This document shows, piece after piece, positions 62,104 to 64,000 of a stretch of DNA of 64,000 bases (within the stretch, counting starts at the first letter, position 1; each line of letters begins with the position of its first letter). This DNA comes from Ascarosepion bandense (taxonomy: Eukaryota > Mollusca > Cephalopoda > Sepiida > Sepiidae): assembly GCA_037127315.1 (NCBI GenBank), contig JBBBDQ010000913.1, forward strand, positions 3,889,501 to 3,953,500, read 5' to 3'. Below the pieces are notes generated by a model. It was not told where the DNA came from and did no database searches. It saw nothing but the letters and a program-made list of their open reading frames with translations. The translations under genes were made by a program, and so were the position numbers.

Positions 62104-62223
62104 GCTTACAGCACCTGGTATTCCCAAGCGGTCACCCATCTAAGTACTTACTGACCAGGCTCAACGTTGCTTAACTTCGGTGATTGAGCGAGAACCGGTG
62201 TATTCAACGTGATAGACCGTAAG
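62104..62223 (-). rRNA. 5S rRNA-derived unit (5' end of SINE)
   Basis: The outer 5S unit. Its first base region abuts the target duplication, so the 5' end of the inserted RNA coincides with a 5S transcription start. It carries the same ACTT insertion as its neighbour. Confidence 0.8.
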
Positions 62224-62225
62224 TC

Positions 62226-62405
62226 CAGTGATTATGTAGTGCAGGGCTAAATGCGGAATCGGAAGGTTTTATTCTTACTGCACAGGACCAATGCTTGCTA
62301 TCGAGAAATTACCAAGCACACATACTGAATAATTATGTTGACCCCTAATGCAAATTTTGTGATAAATATCCTTATGCAATTTTATTATCTTATATCAGGT
62401 TGCAT
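62226..62405 (+). pseudogene. LINE pol C-terminal region, part 2
   Basis: Reads LTAQDQCLLSRNYQAHILNN, YVDP, CKFCDKY with the CX2C half of a Cys/His motif, up to ISGC, where an RTE copy is inserted. Confidence 0.75.
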
Positions 62406-62762
62406 TTCTATAGAAGGATGCTGCGAATATCATGGATCGAGCATGTGAGCAGTGATGAGGTTTTCGAAAGGATGGAAACAGAAAAGAAATTAATACTGAA
62501 CATCAGGAAGAGACAACTAGAGTTCCTGGGACATGCAATGAGAAAGGAGGGCTTGAAGAACCTGATACTAACAGACCAGATAGAGGAAAAAAGAGACTAG
62601 GGAAAGCAGCGGATAACATATTTGAAGAACCTGAGCAGGTGGATGACGGAACGAGGGTTCCGTGGTTTAACAGGAGAAAGCGTGCTCAGAGCCACCAGGG
62701 ATAGGGAGATGTGGAAAGCCATGATCACCTACGTCCTCAAAGGACAGGGCACATAAAGGAAG
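62406..62762 (+). pseudogene. RTE-like LINE 3' end inserted in LINE
   Basis: FYRRMLRISWIEHVSSDEVF, RKRQLEFLGHAMRKEGLKNL, ILTDQIEEK and a MITYVLKGQGT end. ATCAGGTTGCAT flanks both sides (62394-62405 and 62763-62774). 357 bp, strongly 5'-truncated. Confidence 0.9.
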
Positions 62763-62774
62763 ATCAGGTTGCAT

Positions 62775-62937
62775 ATTGTTAGCACCGACTGAGTATAAAA
62801 CTCTGCATGATAGATTGAGCCAATATCTGCACAGGAAAATATGCAACTTGCACGGGAAGGAAGCTGCAAGAAGCTGGTATGAACATCACCCAGACACGAT
62901 TACAGAGATAAACCTAAATAATAACAACGACGACGAT

Positions 62938-62988
<51 letters not shown>

Positions 62989-63220
62989 TGCCTGTGTCAA
63001 TATCTGCACTAGAAAATATGACACTTTTACGGGAAAGAAATTGCAAGAAACTGGTATGAACATCACCTAGACCCTGTTAGATAGATATAGCCTGCAACAG
63101 TTTTATGGGACTTTGCAATATACACAGATAGAACAATCAAATCTAATTGCCTAGACATCGGGATCAAATACCACAAGAATAGAATGTGCTTCCTTATTGA
63201 CATGTCTAGCTGTTATACTG
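62775..63220 (+). pseudogene. LINE pol C-terminal region, part 3
   Basis: Resumes APTEYKTLHDRLSQYLHRKI, NLHGKEAARSWYEHHPDT, then after a GATA array (62940-62988) a duplicated partial copy and YTDRTIKSNCLDIGIKYHKN, RMCFLIDMS. Parts 1-3 are colinear when the insertions are removed. Confidence 0.8.
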
Positions 63221-63284
63221 CCCTATCTATAGGAATGGACTCTTCCTCCGTCAATAAATACTAACCTGCGTGACCTAAGAGGAC

Positions 63285-63420
63285 GCAGTCAGAACGCAGT
63301 AGTAAAGTAGTCAAGTGGTAGGCTAGGAGAAGTCGTGAGGCAGTCAAGAGGTAGGCTAGGAGAAGTCGTGAGGCAGTCGAGATGCAGCGTAACTATACAG
63401 TTCGAACGTACACTGCTATC
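63285..63420. repeat. 36 bp duplication
   Basis: GGTAGGCTAGGAGAAGTCGT, GAGGCAGTC occurs twice in tandem (63318 and 63351). Confidence 0.85.
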
Positions 63421-63464
63421 TCCTGACTACTAACACACTTATTTGTTATTCTAATACACTGTTT

Positions 63465-63720
63465 GAACCTAATTTCTTGCTTCCCTGTTTTTTTTCCTGG
63501 CCCAAACAGGTCACGACTAACCCTCGTATTTGTATATATGTTCTGTTATTCTAGTACACTGTTGGAAACTACCTTCTTCTTTCCATGTCTTACTTCCTGG
63601 CCCCAAATGGTCACGATTAACCCTCATATTTGTATATATGTTCTGTTATTCCAGTACACTGTTTGCACCTACCTTTTTGTTTCTTGGCCCTAACAGGCCA
63701 CAACACAATCCTTGCAGATT
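63465..63720. repeat. ~106-115 bp tandem repeat, about 2.3 units
   Basis: TTTGTATATATGTTCTGTTA and CAGTACACTGTT recur after CCTGGCCC(C/A)AA...GGTCACGA(C/T)TAACCCTC. Units are degenerate. I do not recognise the parent element. Confidence 0.85.
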
Positions 63721-63765
63721 GTAATGTATCGTTAAAGACTTTAAGAAAACTACCATTGTTGTAAA

Positions 63766-64000
63766 GTGAATTTCGGCTTTGAACGAGAAATCAGGGAGCC
63801 GAGTTCGAATTCCAGTTGAATTCATTGCATTCACTTACGCACAAATACCCTTGGGAAAGGTATTAATCCGTCTTTTTTTTTTTCGTTATGGGTGAAATAA
63901 CAGGATAGATTGGGTTCTATATAGTCTTGGTCGGCAGTCAGTCTACCGCAGAGAAATGGCAGCCAAATGCGGGGTAATCTTCTGCCCAGTCAGTCATGTC
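63766..64000 (+). mobile_element. tRNA-derived SINE, cut by window end
   Basis: AATTTCGGCTTTGAACGAGA, GAGTTCGAATTCCAG and GGTATTAATCCGTC, a T-run, then CCCAGTCAGTCATGTC at the edge. The first tRNA bases are replaced by other sequence. Confidence 0.82.

Larger units (their letters stand above)
61582..62225 (-). mobile_element. complete 5S-5S-tRNA composite SINE with target duplication
   Basis: On the minus strand the order is 5S unit (62223-62104), linker, 5S unit (62083-61962), linker, tRNA-like head and SINE body (61961-61800), a tail of about 190 nt, and poly-A (plus-strand T-run 61591-61605). CAGTGATTATGT flanks it at 61570-61581 and 62226-62237. The poly-A and the target duplication show that the whole chimera inserted as one RNA copy by LINE-type retrotransposition. 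Confidence 0.9.

Overview
This is eukaryotic, almost certainly animal, nuclear DNA. It is AT-rich and dominated by mobile elements and simple repeats. I found no host protein-coding gene that I can defend. Its mix of Penelope-like retroelements, several tRNA-derived SINE families, Jockey/CR1-like and RTE-like LINEs, Helitrons, mariner/Tc1 remnants and very many (TA)n tracts fits a lophotrochozoan invertebrate. My best guess is a cephalopod mollusc such as an octopus, but that is an inference from repeat content, not from a marker gene.

Layout. 0-6 kb: a SINE carrying two 5S rRNA units, a long inverted repeat, a tRNA-promoter/hammerhead element ('retrozyme') and a decayed Penelope-like element (PLE; N-terminal segment, RT, GIY-YIG endonuclease, hammerhead-like 3' end). 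6-13 kb: a Tc1-type transposon broken by other insertions, PLE ends with hammerhead motifs, a second retrozyme, and a foldback element that holds a tRNA-Ser-like sequence and a 5x118 bp array. 13-21 kb: a Helitron, LINE 3' ends and perfect-looking palindromes. 22-25 kb: a mariner-type element whose transposase C-terminus is amplified into a 147 bp array. 25-33 kb: a Helitron, a mariner pseudogene, SINEs, head-to-head LINEs with a 67 bp array, and two piggyBac-like MITEs. 33-38 kb: a structured tRNA-SINE and two inverted satellite blocks. 38-45 kb: MITEs, a LINE with a 103 bp array, SINEs and Helitrons. 45-54 kb: a long polypurine tract, a roughly 0.9 kb direct duplication with two more retrozymes, and PLE fragments. 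54-64 kb: an RTE insertion with an 11 bp target duplication, a GATA array, many SINE and LINE pieces, and a nested stack (LINE interrupted by a 5S-5S-tRNA SINE and by an RTE) in which both insertions keep their target duplications.

The most interesting system is the set of self-cleaving-RNA-like motifs. At least four sequence families in this window fold on paper into hammerhead ribozymes with the conserved core, and compensatory changes between copies support the helices. One family is a small element of about 270-310 nt with tRNA-type boxes A and B. In three copies a complete hammerhead closes one end and a half hammerhead lies at the other, as expected from a circular or tandem RNA template. 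It lies among PLE copies that carry their own hammerheads and a GIY-YIG/RT protein, so a PLE-retrozyme partnership is plausible. A second theme is tandem amplification of short coding or terminal segments inside transposons (147, 118, 103 and 67 bp units). All functional statements are inference from sequence; I ran no searches or folding programs.
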